From Mactromeris polynyma (lineage: Eukaryota; Mollusca; Bivalvia; Venerida; Mactridae): a stretch of DNA of 64,000 bases. Location of the stretch: NCBI GenBank assembly GCA_032209605.1, contig JASFXZ010000014.1, positions 16,573,231 to 16,637,230 on the forward strand, read 5' to 3'. The notes under the pieces are model-generated. The model ran no database searches. It was not told the DNA's origin and saw only the letters and a list, made by a program, of their open reading frames with translations. The translations under genes and the position numbers were made by a program. This document shows positions 1 through 12,460 of the stretch, in pieces. Each line of letters opens with the position of its first letter. Position 1 is the stretch's first letter.

Positions 1-279
1 AACATCATTATTAAAATTAGTACATGTATTATTTTCATTGTTATTTTTTACTATTATTATTGTTGTTATACTAATTATTGTTATTAATCTAAAGGATATT
101 TCAGCTGTTGTTATGTTTATTAAACCAGAGGAGTTTTAGCTTTTTATCTCTTGAGATTTGTTTACTATTTGTTAACTATTTGTCTGGGCATCGACGTAAA
201 GCATCCCAGATGGATGGATGGAATTCAACAATCTGATTAAAATCATCTATACATGAACGCTCAATAAATATTCCCTAAC
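1..279 (-). other. Intron 1 of the glycosyltransferase gene (partial)
   Basis: On the minus strand this begins with the donor GTTAGG at 279 and runs off the window edge. It is AT-rich with no recognisable exon. The acceptor and next exon, which should carry the DXD motif, are not in view. Confidence 0.6.
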
Positions 280-719
280 CTCAACATATCCGCCCTCCTG
301 ACTGGTTCAGCGTAGTTATCAAATGTTTCCAACAAGTCTGGATGTCTCTCGACAATTAATTGTCTGGCGTTTTTATCGGTCCAATACATATATTCATAAT
401 CAGGATTGAGTTGAACGAACGAGCGGACGTTGACATGGAAACTGGATGGCACGTGACGATCCTTCCAAGTTTGGTGAATTATTTTTGGAATTCTGGAGAG
501 CGTGTGGTAAGTTGTCTCATCTGTCACTGGAAAGTCTTCTGTCAGATCAGGTTCATCTAAAACATAGTCGGAGATATCTATTGTTCCATCTCCTAGCACA
601 ATTTCCTTTTCAGATAATATCCACCAAATTGTTAAACACATAACCAATAGGCAAACTGTTAATATGAATGTACGTTTGTTTACTCTACAACACTTATATC
701 TTCTATTAAATCTAAACAT
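280..719 (-). CDS. OCH1-like type II membrane glycosyltransferase, first coding exon (partial gene)
   Basis: This exon encodes the N-terminal 146 codons plus two bases of a Golgi-type glycosyltransferase (Gly_transf_sug / OCH1-like family, which transfers sugars from nucleotide-sugar donors). A short basic cytoplasmic tail (residues 1-16) precedes one hydrophobic anchor (about 17-35), giving type II topology, then a luminal stem. The catalytic domain starts at about residue 77 with IPKIIHQTWKD, followed by YMYWTD (110-115) and VRRADMLR (140-147). These match the family order; the DXD metal/nucleotide-sugar motif normally follows just after RAD.LR and is absent here because the exon ends. On the minus strand the coding sequence reads AG|GTTAGG, a good donor at 280/279, splitting an Arg/Ser codon after base 2. 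Reading through adds only LGNIY before a stop. Later exons must lie left of the window. The start at 719 is chosen because it precedes the anchor directly. The family call is confident; substrate and gene name are not determinable. Confidence 0.85.
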
Positions 720-2454
720 GATGTATGGGCGCAGTCAACTACTTTTACTTTCTGAAAGTGTAGAACTCAATGGATACACTGCGCACATGGGCGTACCTTG
801 TATTGAGATTTTAGGCAAGTATACTCGTATTTTGATGAAGGTTTTGACAATGGTTAATTTCTTTCTTAAAGTATCGAATAATTGCTTTAATCATATTAGT
901 GCGCATGCGTATCTTGTGCTCTGCGACACGAACTAAGACTTACTATGTAAGCCCATACTAGATCCGCCTGTGTCATTGAGTTGTCTTATCTTTTCGAGGT
1001 CATACTTCACTTTGGTAATGTGCAGTAAGTACGTTGTGCAACGTTGATTTCGGAAAGGTTTCCATAGTTACAGTCGCCAATTTATCATGATTTTTGACCT
1101 GCCAGTTTTATATTCCATTTTTGGAAACAGGTAATCGGTGATATGCGATATAACTCGGACAGTTTCATTCATCCGTTATATCGTACGTTAATAGCAAGGG
1201 AGATTACTTATATACGCGATATGCCCCCCGGACCTCCTAGAAAATCGTGCGTATACTGAAAAATGTTCCATCTACGCCCCAAGTGTCTCATGCAAATCAC
1301 GAAGCCCAAACGCACCAACAGCAATATAAATATATCAAACACGTTATAACAAAGGGATACTAGTACCTGAGACAAACGTGTAAAATGTTAAACTTTGACT
1401 ATAAACTTGTTGAACAGGAAATGTAATACACAATACTAGGCACGCATTTATACCAACAGCACAACAAGACATGTAAATATAAACATAAACACCTAAAGGC
1501 AAAATTGACAATAAACAGTGAACATAATAATACGATTAATAGTTTTATGTCTTGGAAATAAAAATTAAATGAAAAAAAACTTGTTCGCGTGCTAAAAGAC
1601 TGTTCATACGGCTGTCTGTTGGTGTGTGAGAAAGCATTTTTGTATGTCGGTTAATGTATAAACTTAACACAACATTAATCCTGTAGTTTTCATGTCAGGA
1701 TTGAATTATTGAAAGTTGTACAAAAGAAAGACTTTGCAGTTGTCTGGGTAGTGACATGCGGGCTGAATGATCTAATCTGTGTACGCATCAAAAACAACAT
1801 CGAATCATTTATTCCGTTCCATGAGTAAGGACAACGTGCACTAACAAAGGAAACTGCTTGTCACGCAATCTAGTACGAATGGGTGACCCTCGTGACCTAC
1901 TCCATTTACGTTTTTTGTCACGCGATCGGGTCACCCAGTCTTTCACATTGCATTTGTCACGGTTTTTATCTCATTTCTACATCTCAATTCGGAAATCAGA
2001 GTTCCGTTTCGTTTTACAACATTACAAATTAGCATTTTGCACTTCCGTTCTTCAGCTAAGACGTGCACAAAATCACGCACCCGGAATTCAAGGATATGGC
2101 CTGCATGGGAAGACATTCCTTATGCCGTTTGTCATTGACATTGAAAAATGCGCTATTTTGTTTCAGTATGTGTCAAACAGAATGTGAAAACCCTAATTGT
2201 ATCATCATACGAATCATCCCGTTCCTCAATTAGTGACAAAACAGTTTCAGAATATAATAAATCGAACAAATTACTATATGTTACCTTAGTACAAACATGT
2301 ACTGTGAAACTCAACACTAAGAGCACCCTTATTCTGAAGGGAAGAGAAATTGAATTGTTCCGTGGACCGCTTCATGCACAAGGCAATGCCTCCCCACACA
2401 GACCCCTAGAAAACAACAGTCTACACAACATTAGGCATTGAGGAGGTGCAAGGA
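720..2454. other. 5' flank of the glycosyltransferase gene and intergenic DNA
   Basis: AT-rich unique-looking sequence presumably containing the promoter and any non-coding first exon. Short open frames here resemble no known protein. Nothing else is supported. Confidence 0.4.
898..912. promoter_or_regulatory. NRF1-like palindrome upstream of the glycosyltransferase exon
   Basis: TGCGCATGCGTA lies about 180 bases upstream of the ATG at 719 on the minus strand. It differs by one base from the NRF1 consensus (YGCGCAYGCGCR), a common element of animal housekeeping promoters. This is a single motif match; no transcription start is known. Confidence 0.2.
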
Positions 2455-3140
2455 TCAACATGTATGGGAATATAGGTGCAAGGGTTAATATGTATGGGAA
2501 TGTGGGTACAAGGGTCAATATGTATGGGAATGTGGGTACAAGGGTCAATATGTATGGGCATGTGGGCACAAGGGTAAACATGTATGGGCATGTGGGCACA
2601 AGGGTAAACATGTATGGGCATGTGGGTGCAAGGGTTAACATGTATGGGCATGTGGGCACAAGGGTAAACATGTATGGGCATGTGGGTGCAAGGGTAAACA
2701 TGTATGGGCATGTGGGTGCAAGGGTAAACATGTATGGACATGTGGGCACAAGGGTAAACATGTATGGGATGTGGGCACAAGGGTAAACATGTATGGGAAT
2801 GTGGGTGCAAGGGTAAACATGTATGGAAATGTGTGCACAAGGGTAAACATGTATGGGATGTGGGCACAAGGGTAAACATGTATGGGAATGTGGGTGCAAG
2901 GGTAAACATGTATGGAAATGTGTGCACAAGGGTAAACATGTATGGAAATGTGTGCACAAGGGTAAACATGTATGGAAATGTGTGCACAAGGGTAAACATG
3001 TATGGAAATGTGTGCACAAGGGTAAACATGTATGGAAATGTGTGCACAAGGGTAAACATGTATGGAAATGTGTGCACAAGGGTAAACATGTATGGAAATG
3101 TGTGCACAAGGGTAAACATGTATGGGAATAGGAGAACAAG
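2455..3140. repeat. 30-bp minisatellite, about 23 copies
   Basis: The unit reads approximately ACATGTATGGG-A/C-ATGTGGGCACAAGGGTA and repeats every 30 bases. The left part has GGGCATGTGGG variants, the right part homogeneous GGAAATGTGTGC variants, so the array is diverged on the left and recently homogenised on the right. Two units at about 2761 and 2850 lack one base. They belong to an 89-bp block present twice in tandem (about 2757-2935), a small higher-order repeat. Because 30 is divisible by three, several frames on both strands stay open and give 10-residue repeat peptides (for example GNVCTRVNMY). I regard these as non-genes. Confidence 0.95.
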
Positions 3141-3182
3141 GAATTATCTGGCCGACCATAAAGAACAGCTGAAGAGAATTAA

Positions 3183-3425
3183 GGGGGGGGGGGGCAACAA
3201 AGGGGAAAGTTTAACGGCATACATCTTGGAACAAGTCAAGAAAGTCAGTAATAATAGACCAAGAGGGGCGGGGGGACATGTATGAAGACTAAACATCCAT
3301 GAACTGTCAAACATATGAGAAAAGTTAACATTTAAGGGAAAACAGTGCAACAAAGGGGGACAACAAACGAATGGAATACACCACGGAGCACGTCAAGAAA
3401 GTCATCAATGATAGTCAATGACAGT
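3183..3425 (+). repeat. Diverged direct duplication with a 12-G homopolymer
   Basis: A segment beginning GCAACAAAGGGG at about 3192 and containing CAAGTCAAGAAAGTCA recurs at about 3346, with CACGTCAAGAAAGTCA, roughly 154 bases downstream. The first copy is preceded by twelve G at 3183-3194. Origin unknown. Confidence 0.55.
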
Positions 3426-6400
3426 GAAACCACTGCACACGGGGAAAGGGGAGTCGGTCTTAGTGGTGAGACGGTCTTATAATCGAGTTACATTATGGAA
3501 GAGAAATTATAAACTGGTCCTTGTACATAACGTACCATAAAATGTCGGTTTTGTCGGCAAGGGGTTCACTTAGAACAATTTTACGAATAAAATGTCATCC
3601 TTAAATGTTCATAGACGATTCAATACATTAGCCAAATGTGAGAGTACAAAATTGTGTTCGTTACTAAAATATAATAAATATGTCTTTAAATCACATTAAA
3701 GCATCAAATCAACAACAGAAAATATCCAGACCAGATGTCAATTATTGCTCTGATATTTGTCATGTTTAATAAAATCTTCAGTGATGCTTTTGAATTAAGT
3801 CTATTTTGAGCAAAATGTCATTGCAAATTGGTCCATGGTTGGCATTTATAGAAAACTTTCTCAAAATATAGAACAATTATACCATTATAGTTTCTTCGCC
3901 CACTGTAGTTGCTAACATAAAATAAATGGTAAAAATTGCGTCTGACTTAAAAGTACTAGTGCATGTATGAGGTCCCCGCTATTGTCGGTTAATGGGTCTT
4001 GAATTGTGCCGTGAAATGTAAGGCAAGAAGATGATGATATACATAGCAATACTTCATTAACCGATCTTGTGAATATTACAATGATTCTGAACGGGAAAAT
4101 CCATTTGTCTTAACTGGTTTTACAAAATGATGTTTTACAAATGTTTGTCATAACGAAGGGACATAACCAGAGAAGGATTAGAAACAATATTTTGCCAAAA
4201 GTTGTCTTCCCTGAAACACCCAATTGCTTGTCGTGTTATGCGATTGTGACACTCAAATGTGTGATTTTTCTTGCGTCAGTTATTTCACAGATCAAGCTTT
4301 GACTGCTTTTAAACGTTAGGTATGACAAACTGTTTCCATCTCACAGTCCAGCATTTGTTATTCTAAAGAGCCACCCCCATTATTTCTAAGATGCGGAGTA
4401 TTTGGAATTCAATACAATATGGGGACGTGACGAAACACACGATCACTCGCCAGCTCTGAAAATCCCGAGTTTGAACACATGCATTTTAAACAATCTCACC
4501 CGCTTCTGAATTAAAGCGCAGTAACTGACAATTTCCAAAAATCGAAACGAAAATAAATTCTAATTCATAAAAAAGTAATCTCGATTGCAATTTGGCCTTC
4601 ACATTTAGACGACATGAGAGTGATAGGGCAAGCTTCCAAAATACAGACATTTGTGATGAAACAATACATTTCTACGGTTGCATTTGCATAATTATTACAA
4701 CCAGTCCGACAATGACTCAGTGGTATTAACCATTGCATAAGTATTTATTGTTGGTTGAAATATGAAATGTCTGTCGGAGACAATGCAGGACTTGGCAATA
4801 AATCGAGTTATATAATAATTGATGGCTTGAAGTAGGTTTGTTTATTCCTATGCCATTTTGCAACAATGGAAATGTCCGGTATCCACGTTCGATGTCAGTT
4901 AAATCAAACATTTCTCATCTCTGTTTTACAAGTCTGTAACAATGCTCTAGACGTTCTATGATTTATTCAGGATTGGCCCATACCAAATTCTAACTATGTA
5001 TGTAAATTCTATCAGGTTCATTTTTCGAAAGTTACCAACCATTCAGGAAAAAACATACACATGTCGATGAAAAAACAAAATTTATCTTTTGTATCTACAA
5101 CATCGTTCTTCCAACAAACCATGACATTATACATCAAGACATTTAATACTATTTACTACTAAACAAAAACAACAGAGGCATCATCTGGCGAAATGAACTT
5201 ATATAAGCTATCATAATAGCAGTGTAGTTTAAACATGTGAACGACTTTTAGAAGCAAAATTATGTAAGATAGGTTTTATATATCAAGTGTCAACAGTACT
5301 TTCATCGGTTTTCCATTATGTTTCGCGTTCAGTAAAGGAAACCCTTTGCAAATGTTCGCACACGTATGGCATTGTTTGTAACTGAACAAACTGTTAGCCA
5401 ATAACATTTGCAAGCAAGTCAACTTTTCCAGTAGGTAGTGTTAACTGGTATGAATTACAAGGTTGCTATGACCTCCGCGTACTTCTCTGTCTGTCTGTAC
5501 TTAGAAAATATCATTCTATGTATGTGCCTACTCGTCATTTGGTCTTGTTCTTAACTTGAACTATATCGGAAAACAATTTTAGTGTATGTGATTGTAATGT
5601 CAAATGAACATCAATTGATCAAAGGAAGTTTTCTGTTGAAACCGATTGTAGTATAGTAGTTTGTTATTATGCTAAACAAGTATGGTTGCTCACATATTCA
5701 GAACAACAATACGGTCGATGGTACACACACTAACAAAGTGCTGGTCGCTCATTCACTGAAAACGTCTTGCACAAATATATTCACAAGGCGTGATCCATGA
5801 AAGACGGCCTAATGAAAGAAACACCAGTGCTTGTATACTTGTGTGCATGTAGTCCTGTTTTCTTTTGTCAAAATGTAATATAACGCAGACACAATTCAAA
5901 TGCTGTCAAACGTCTGTAGAGCAAAACCCTTTTGAAGATGCCAAGTTTAACAGTTGTTGAGAGGTTATTCCTTTAGAAAGGTTCAATGGCAATAATATCT
6001 TACTGAACTAGGTCAAATATCTGATTGAAAACATCACAATTAGTACTCTGACAATATGCTGAATCACATTCCCTAACAATCTACAGTCCGCATTCGAATT
6101 TTTCGGGTCCGTAGAATATAGTTCGTCTTAACGAAAATTCGACATAAACGTCGAGAGACCGTAATGGCGGTGTTTCGTGAGAAAGTTTCGTTCGTGATAA
6201 CTGATGTGTGTTTCGTTCGGAAGACAACAAGAGTCGACTGTATTTCGATGGAAACATTGATAATACTGTTGAAGAGGAGTTGTTGCTTAGGAAAGCGCCT
6301 CTTGGAAGAGGTGGAATTTTACTACATCATTGTATTATGTTATTTATTTTTATTGAATACAAGGTTGGAGGGATATTTATAAAGTGCGCCCGAATTTCAG

Positions 6401-7632
6401 AGTCACCATCCAATCGCAAGGCAGCTAGAGGCCTGTTACACATAAAATAACTATCGCCTTGCTGTGGCGGCTCAATGTGGCGCTTCTCTGTTAAAGATAG
6501 ATAATTTCAAGTGCGTAAGAACTAGAAACGAAAACTGATATAATTAGTGTTGACTCCACATTTTTAAATGAAATACATTCCAAAATGACGTGGGTAAACA
6601 TATTTCTGATACAGTAATCCTTAAATATGTGTGGAATTAATCAGGAGCCAATCCTTCCCTTCATAACGCTTATCTTTTATCTCCTAAAATCTCCAAAATG
6701 TTATGTTCGTTTTTCTCTAATGCGTTAGTTCCATTAAGTTCGGAGCCAAATGATGGCTTCTTTGAAAAATTTATTTCTATAAACTGAGTTGTGAACGCGA
6801 AACAAGTCTGTCATTCTCTTTCATTATGTAGATAAGCAAGTTCTTGATATGTACTGAGGGGGCGAACGGAACTTGGTTGATTGAGCACAGAAGGTTTTGT
6901 ACTATGAGAACCATACACGTGTGGGTGTACAAAATAATTGTTAGTACCGTACGAATTTCTTTTTCCTTTCTTATGATATAGAATATTGCAAAAAACAACT
7001 AATAACACTTCTAGTTTAAATCTACTTAATTTAAATCAATCGACAAAATATTGAGCACACCTTCATTGGTGCTCGTAATATATTGCCTTAACATGAATGT
7101 TTCCCGACAAATCTAAAAGTACAATGTTCTCTCCTTCAGTGAGGCATCCTCCTTTCAAAATGCCAACCTATTACATTATGGAGTTATTCCAATTCAGACA
7201 AATTGTTTCCCTTAATTCATTATGTATAATCTGTCAGCGCTGGCCCATATGGAATATCAATGTTAGTATTACCCGCCCACGAACAAATTATATCAATGGA
7301 ACAAATTCTGGCTATTATACTGAACAAGAACTATTAAAATATCCAGTGTTGAAATGCTGTTATTATTATAGCCATCAAGTGATTGCCCGTCGTAAGCTTA
7401 ACATTAATTGTTGCGGATTGGCTCTGGTAAACACCATTTCCCCTTGTTTACTGTTGTTTAATGGCGCATCGACAGCTTTGTTCACTTAGCGCTCGATGGA
7501 AGTGGTGGAGATATAGCGCTGTGCACTGTAATAACACACTGCGGGACGTACTACAACAAGTCACAGTAACCTGCCATCGGGCAATCCAGTCTTGGTACTA
7601 CCTTTATAATGCTGAGCGTAGACAATGAAGCC
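3426..7632. other. No recognisable feature
   Basis: About 4.2 kb of AT-rich sequence. I see no array, no inverted-repeat element and no protein similarity; reading frames are short and unremarkable. Confidence 0.35.
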
Positions 7633-7930
7633 TTTTTCGGCACAGCCGTACTAACATGGCTTTGCTATTTACATATCAGTGTTGTGTAAATCAATCAAAT
7701 CTTACGTTAACCACTATACCAACTTCTCTTCAATAGAACAACGTTTGTTACATTGACGCAGATTGGGTAACCTTTCGATAATGTTTACGTTATCTTACCG
7801 AAATTCGGTGAATTTAACCAAATGTGGAGAGAGCAGCAATCGTAACATCTCGGCATTTTTTATGTTGCACAACATATACTAACCTTCAAATTACGCCGAC
7901 CATCTTTTTTCAAGATATGTTTTGTTTTAT
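7633..7930 (+). mobile_element. Unclassified ~290-bp interspersed repeat, copy 1
   Basis: The element starts near TTTTTCGGCACAGCCGTACT and ends near GACCATCTTTTTTCAAGATA. Collinear copies occur at 36836-37145 (plus) and 61613-61906 (minus). Shared landmarks are the left end, the central AACAACGTTTGT segment, ACCGAAATTCGGTGAATTT, and the right end. I see no coding capacity, clear terminal inverted repeat or RNA polymerase III boxes, so the class is left open. Confidence 0.75.
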
Positions 7931-7945
7931 CAATGACTTTCGTAT

Positions 7946-8020
7946 GCTGCGGGCGGGACTGAAACGCGCGACCTTTCATCGAGACGAACACTCTTCCACT
8001 TAGCCACCGGACCGGTAAAA
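7946..8020 (-). mobile_element. tRNA-like SINE head
   Basis: On the minus strand TGGCTAAGTGGAAGAGTGT resembles a polymerase III A box and GCGTTTCAGTCCC a B box, about 35 bases apart, as in a degraded tRNA or tRNA-derived SINE. It lies just right of the interspersed repeat copy 1. It is too degenerate to be a functional tRNA gene. Confidence 0.45.
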
Positions 8021-9205
8021 TGCCATATACGCCAGGATTTTAGTTGTATACGTATCTAGGCACTCGGACTCGGTTTTACCAATATTAATCCAATATTTCA
8101 GCAAACAAAAGTAGTTCATTTTAATTATTTACTACCAATGCCATGAGAAAAGTTATAGGTGAGCAGTTTTATGGGTTTAAAATGTCTTAATCAACTAAAT
8201 CTGTTTTTTGTTAAGAAGTGAGTGACTGACAAATGACGCTTATAATTCTAAATTTTGACTAACGTCTCTGCAACAAGGGATAGTTTTTCTGTCCTGAACA
8301 ATGTTGCTGGGTTTGCGAATTGTACTAACCTGTTCTTCTACAAGTTCCACACCTTCACGGCGGATAATACACTGCTTTAAATTATCTGCAGTAAATATGA
8401 AGGGTATGCATACTTTAGATTTTCCACTAATTAGATGAGCAGTTCATAAATTTAATGATACCTTTTGTAATTTCATTCACCAGAGTACCCACTTCCTTCC
8501 TCCTCCGCATCGTCAGAAGCGAAGGCCTATTTCCACCCAAATTACTGTTTAATTAAAATTGTTCATGCGTTGTTCACAAGTCATCCATGTTTACCGCCTT
8601 GTTTTTTGCAGAGCGATTTATCTTTATACAATGTCAACAAAATCGGGACAGACTCGCTTCTCTGAATGTGTCACCAAAACGTCCAAGCGTAGTTAAAGCT
8701 TATGATGGAATGTTGCCTTTAGAAAGTTGGGCAGTATCGCTCGGTTACGAGGAGATAAATAATATTGATCGAAGTAAAGGCTCATTCACAAATGTCAAAT
8801 GTCTTGATAGTACTATATATGCTAATCAGGCTTTCTACAGCCATTAATGAATTCCACCTATCGTGGAGAAATCTGTGAGGAACATAGAAATAATGGTCTG
8901 TTTGATGAGAAATCTACGCCAAAAAAACATCTCGAATGAGGCATGATATTTCATACATATTGCTGCAAACATTAAAAGTTACTTGTGGGAAATAAATTGG
9001 CAGTGATCCTACCAGCACTTTTACATTTTTTTCCGTGATAGAAATACATTCGGCCTAAAACGTATGATTATTAGCAAATGTCACGGAATGCAAATATACG
9101 CGGACCACTGGGAAAAGTGCATTACTGTGTAGAAAAATGAATTTTCCATTTTTCTATTTTATCGGAGGAAAGGGAAATATTTGATTCAACCGTTCAGCAA
9201 ATAGT
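8021..9205. other. No recognisable feature
   Basis: AT-rich sequence with only short frames. An 86-codon frame at 8587-8847 resembles nothing I know. Confidence 0.35.
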
Positions 9206-9211
9206 GCTCAC

Positions 9212-9461
9212 TACGAAAGCCTGGTGGTGATATTTCATCTTCAAGAATTCGCGAATTCAACCGTTCATCAATTACCGAGTTCAACTTCATGAATTCACGG
9301 TTTTATCTTCAAGAATGCACGATTTCAATTTCAAGAATTCACGATCATTAATTCATGAAGTTGAAATCGTGAATTTGTGAAGTTGAAGTCGTGAATTCGT
9401 TAAATTGAAATCGTGAAGTCGTGAATTCATGAAATTGAAATGTCACCACCAGGCTTTCGTA
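9212..9461. mobile_element. Palindromic MITE with 6-bp target duplication, copy 1
   Basis: Termini TACGAAAGCCTGGTGGTGA and its reverse complement bound a 250-bp element flanked by GCTCAC at 9206-9211 and 9462-9467. The interior is built of degenerate palindromic modules around GAATTC with CACGATTTCAA and TTCATGAA, so the whole could fold into a long hairpin. A second copy with its own 6-bp duplication lies at 24787-24979. The TSD length fits IS3EU or Dada DNA transposons, but this is inference; no transposase is present. Confidence 0.85.
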
Positions 9462-9467
9462 GCTCAC

Positions 9468-11011
9468 AGTTTGTGTTAAAGCTTCATAAAAACGTACAGG
9501 TACATGCACTGTCTTTTTTAGAACTTACAGCACAATACCTCCGAAGCAACACTCGGACGCGCATTCTATCCGTTGTGGAAAAAGTTGTTGCTCTTTAGTT
9601 ATGTTCGGCGGTCATGTGACGAATCCAGTACAACCTACGAGAATTGTGGTCGAGTGCTCACCAAACTAAGCAAACCACGAGAGGCTCGTCTGAACTAAAA
9701 CAATGTATAATTATTTCCAGGAATTATGAGAAAAATTACTAGAAAAAGTAGAACGATATATGTTGAATTAAGTTGCAATATGATGCTATGGATCACGTGG
9801 TAGGTTTAGTAATTTTATTGCTTTGATATAACAGTTTTACGTAATAAGGGCTGAAAAACGTAATAATTTCTAACGGCCATATTCCCATCTCTTTTGCTTA
9901 TTTATGATGGCCCTATGGCGTCCAAGGTGCCCCATTTTCATATATTTTCTCATTTTGCCACGCTGTTAAAAAACTGAACTGGTGAAGGTGATCGAGCGCA
10001 CATATACCTCCAGTGGGAGTAGCCGGATCATAGTAATGCCGTTTGGCAACTCCTGCGTTCTATAAATGATCCAATAAAAGGCTAATGGTATTCCTAGTTA
10101 ATAGGGAAATGATGTAGATGCGTATCTACTGTTGGTAGTAAATTTAGAAAATATTCTGATCATGATTTGCTCCCACTGAAGGATAGTCAAGATTTTTACG
10201 ACTTTTTAAGGAATAATTTAATGTTTACATGAACTATCAGGATATTTATTTACAAGGAAACTACGAAATGCTTCCTCGTATATTTGTCAATGTGGCGGAG
10301 GTGAGGTTTTGTCCTGAAATCGGTAACGTTTCGCGCCGCTTGTAATGAGTTTTACCGTATTACAGAAACTTGTTATATATTACAATGCAAATGAGACCGC
10401 TTCTGTCATTGCGTCCGTTGCATTTGGGATAGGCTGACTAAATCAGTGTTCATATATTTCCGACACAAGGTCTTTTCACACCACATCAACCGCACATAAA
10501 TCAAATGCGGAGAACGACTGTTCGACTGGTGACTTTTGCGTAGAACGGAACGGAAAATTTGTTGGATGGCTTTCTTACTCATAACGTAAATGTTCTATAC
10601 AATTTGCGTGTCTCATATTCATGATGACGAGGCAACGCACAACCTTTGCCATTTGGTCATGGATGCACCAAAACCATTATAATTTTCAATTTGCTATATC
10701 CAATTTCGAATATCGTGCTGGCAAAGTTCTCTTGCCGGCATCTCTTCCGTTGCTATGATTTCTGTAATCGAGTTTATATTTGAATAGCTTCACGTGTCTA
10801 TTATTTTATATATTTATGTCCTACATGCTTTACTCCTGTGTTCTTATATTAGCGAGTTGTTGCCCATTGAGGAGTTCAGTCTGTTCGTTTTATTTAGGTG
10901 ATGTTCGGGTAACTGTGAGGTTGGTTTTGTATTTGCGTTTATTTATCGTCGCCACCGGTTTCCCACATGGGCGACGCCTCCAGAAGAATGTTAGTCATAT
11001 TAGATTTTTGG
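9468..11011. other. No recognisable feature
   Basis: AT-rich unique-looking sequence; no gene, array or element is supported. Confidence 0.35.
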
Positions 11012-11217
11012 AGGATAGTGCATGATACAGGAGATGCCACAGTTCCAGAAGCACCCCTGGTTCTTTTACGTGCTCGATGTAAAGCATCATACACGGGACC
11101 TCGGTTTTTAAAGTCTCGTCCGAAAGATAGTTAGTACGGTCAGTGATGGAGCGGGGAATCGAACCTGCGATCCCTGGATTACAAGTCCAGCGCGTTACCA
11201 CTGGAGCACGGATCCGC
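11012..11217 (-). mobile_element. tRNA-Thr-headed SINE
   Basis: On the minus strand the head has an A-box-like CCAGTGGTAACGC, an anticodon stem-loop CTGGA CTTGTAA TCCAG (UGU, threonine) and a B box GGTTCGATTCC. The acceptor arms do not pair well, so this is SINE rather than gene. The body contains GACGAGACTTTAAAAACCGA and CACGTAAAAGAACC, which resembles the conserved central domain of a widespread metazoan SINE superfamily (Nin-type MetaSINE, from memory). The tail end is not clearly defined. Confidence 0.7.
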
Positions 11218-11225
11218 TATGTGTG

Positions 11226-11916
11226 AGGTTGGGTGCACACATACACCAGTTGTAACCACTCAGTGGTGTTTTTGGCAATGACCGTTCCAAGGCGGTACTC
11301 CTATCTCCACCCACCATTTATGTTTGCATTATGTCCCTTTTGCTTTTGTGTTTGTGATAGAGCTGTTAGATTGGCGAACAGGTGTTAGAACTTTCAGGAC
11401 CGATCCATGACAATTTAGGTAAGAAATACGTTCGCGGTTAATAAGACCGCACTATAAATGTATGCATCATTATTCGTGTATGTTTCCTTGAGCCTTTTCA
11501 GGGTTTGTGCTCAGTTTATTTCCTGCTCTTTCCTCGCTATCTCAAAGAATATTGAATGCTTCTTATACTTCAGGACAGGACTTTGACCCCATTCTTCGAG
11601 TTTAAAAAATGAAGGGCTGCATGAAAGATATATTTATAGACAGTGTTGAAATATTAACAATTATATAATTTATTTTGATCTTAATTTTATTGATAAACAC
11701 TAGTGTACTAGTATTTTGACTGACTCGATATATCATTTGGAGACACCGATGGTCCAATGGCATATTCTTACATAAACATATTATGCGCTCTCAGGTATAA
11801 CTGTATGCTTTACGATAGTAAAAAGTCGTCTTTTACATATGACCCTGAGACGTATGATAACCCTTTATATTTAGGGACTAGGAATTTCAGACTCTTATAC
11901 AATGAGTTCATGACTA
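11226..11916. other. No recognisable feature
   Basis: AT-rich sequence leading into the 32-bp array. The last bases (about 11913-11916) join directly to the first CCACATAG of the array. Confidence 0.35.
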
Positions 11917-12460
11917 CCACATAGATGAGATACGGATGCTATGTAGTGCCACATAGATGAGATACGGATGCTATGTAGTGCCACATAGATGAGATACGGA
12001 TGCTATGTAGTGCCACATAGATGAGATACGGATGCTATGTAGTGCCACATAGATGAGATACGGATGCTATGTAGTGCCACATAGATGAGATACGGATGCT
12101 ATGTAGTGCCACATAGATGAGATACGGATGCTATGTAGTGCCACATAGATGAGATACGGATGCTATGTAGTGCCACATAGATGAGATACGGATGCTATGT
12201 AGTGCCACATAGATGAGATACGGATGCTATGTAGTGCCACATAGATGAGATACGGATGCTATGTAGTGCCACATAGATGAGATACGGATGCTATGTAGTG
12301 CCACATAGATGAGATACGGATGCTATGTAGTGCCACATAGATGAGATACGGATGCTATGTAGTGCCACATAGATGAGATACGGATGCTATGTAGTGCCAC
12401 ATAGATGAGATACGGATGCTATGTAGTGCCACATAGATGAGATACGGATGCTATGTAGTG
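11917..12460. repeat. 32-bp minisatellite, 17 essentially identical copies
   Basis: The unit CCACATAGATGAGATACGG-ATGCTA-TGTAGTG repeats exactly 17 times (544 bases) with no difference I can see, indicating very recent expansion. Each unit contains ATGCTATGTAGTGCCACATA, which is the junction between the 6-bp target duplication (ATGCTA) and the left terminus (TGTAGTGCCACATA) of the transposon that begins inside the last unit at 12454. The rest of the unit is host flank. Flank and transposon end share CCACATA, which sets the unit length. Confidence 0.97.

Noticed and set aside
2372..3285. Overlapping open frames of 92-255 codons on both strands
   Set aside because: They are produced by the 30-bp array; translations are 10-residue repeats in several frames at once and lack any flanking gene structure.
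7097..7489. 130-codon frame as a gene
   Set aside because: No recognisable family, AT-rich composition, and a frame of this length is plausible by chance in this window.
11130..11217. Functional tRNA-Thr(UGU) gene on the minus strand
   Set aside because: Anticodon arm and B box are good, but the acceptor stem does not pair and a SINE-type body follows directly.
11917..12460. CRISPR array
   Set aside because: Units are contiguous identical 32-mers without unique spacers, in eukaryotic-looking DNA; same reasoning applies to the other arrays.
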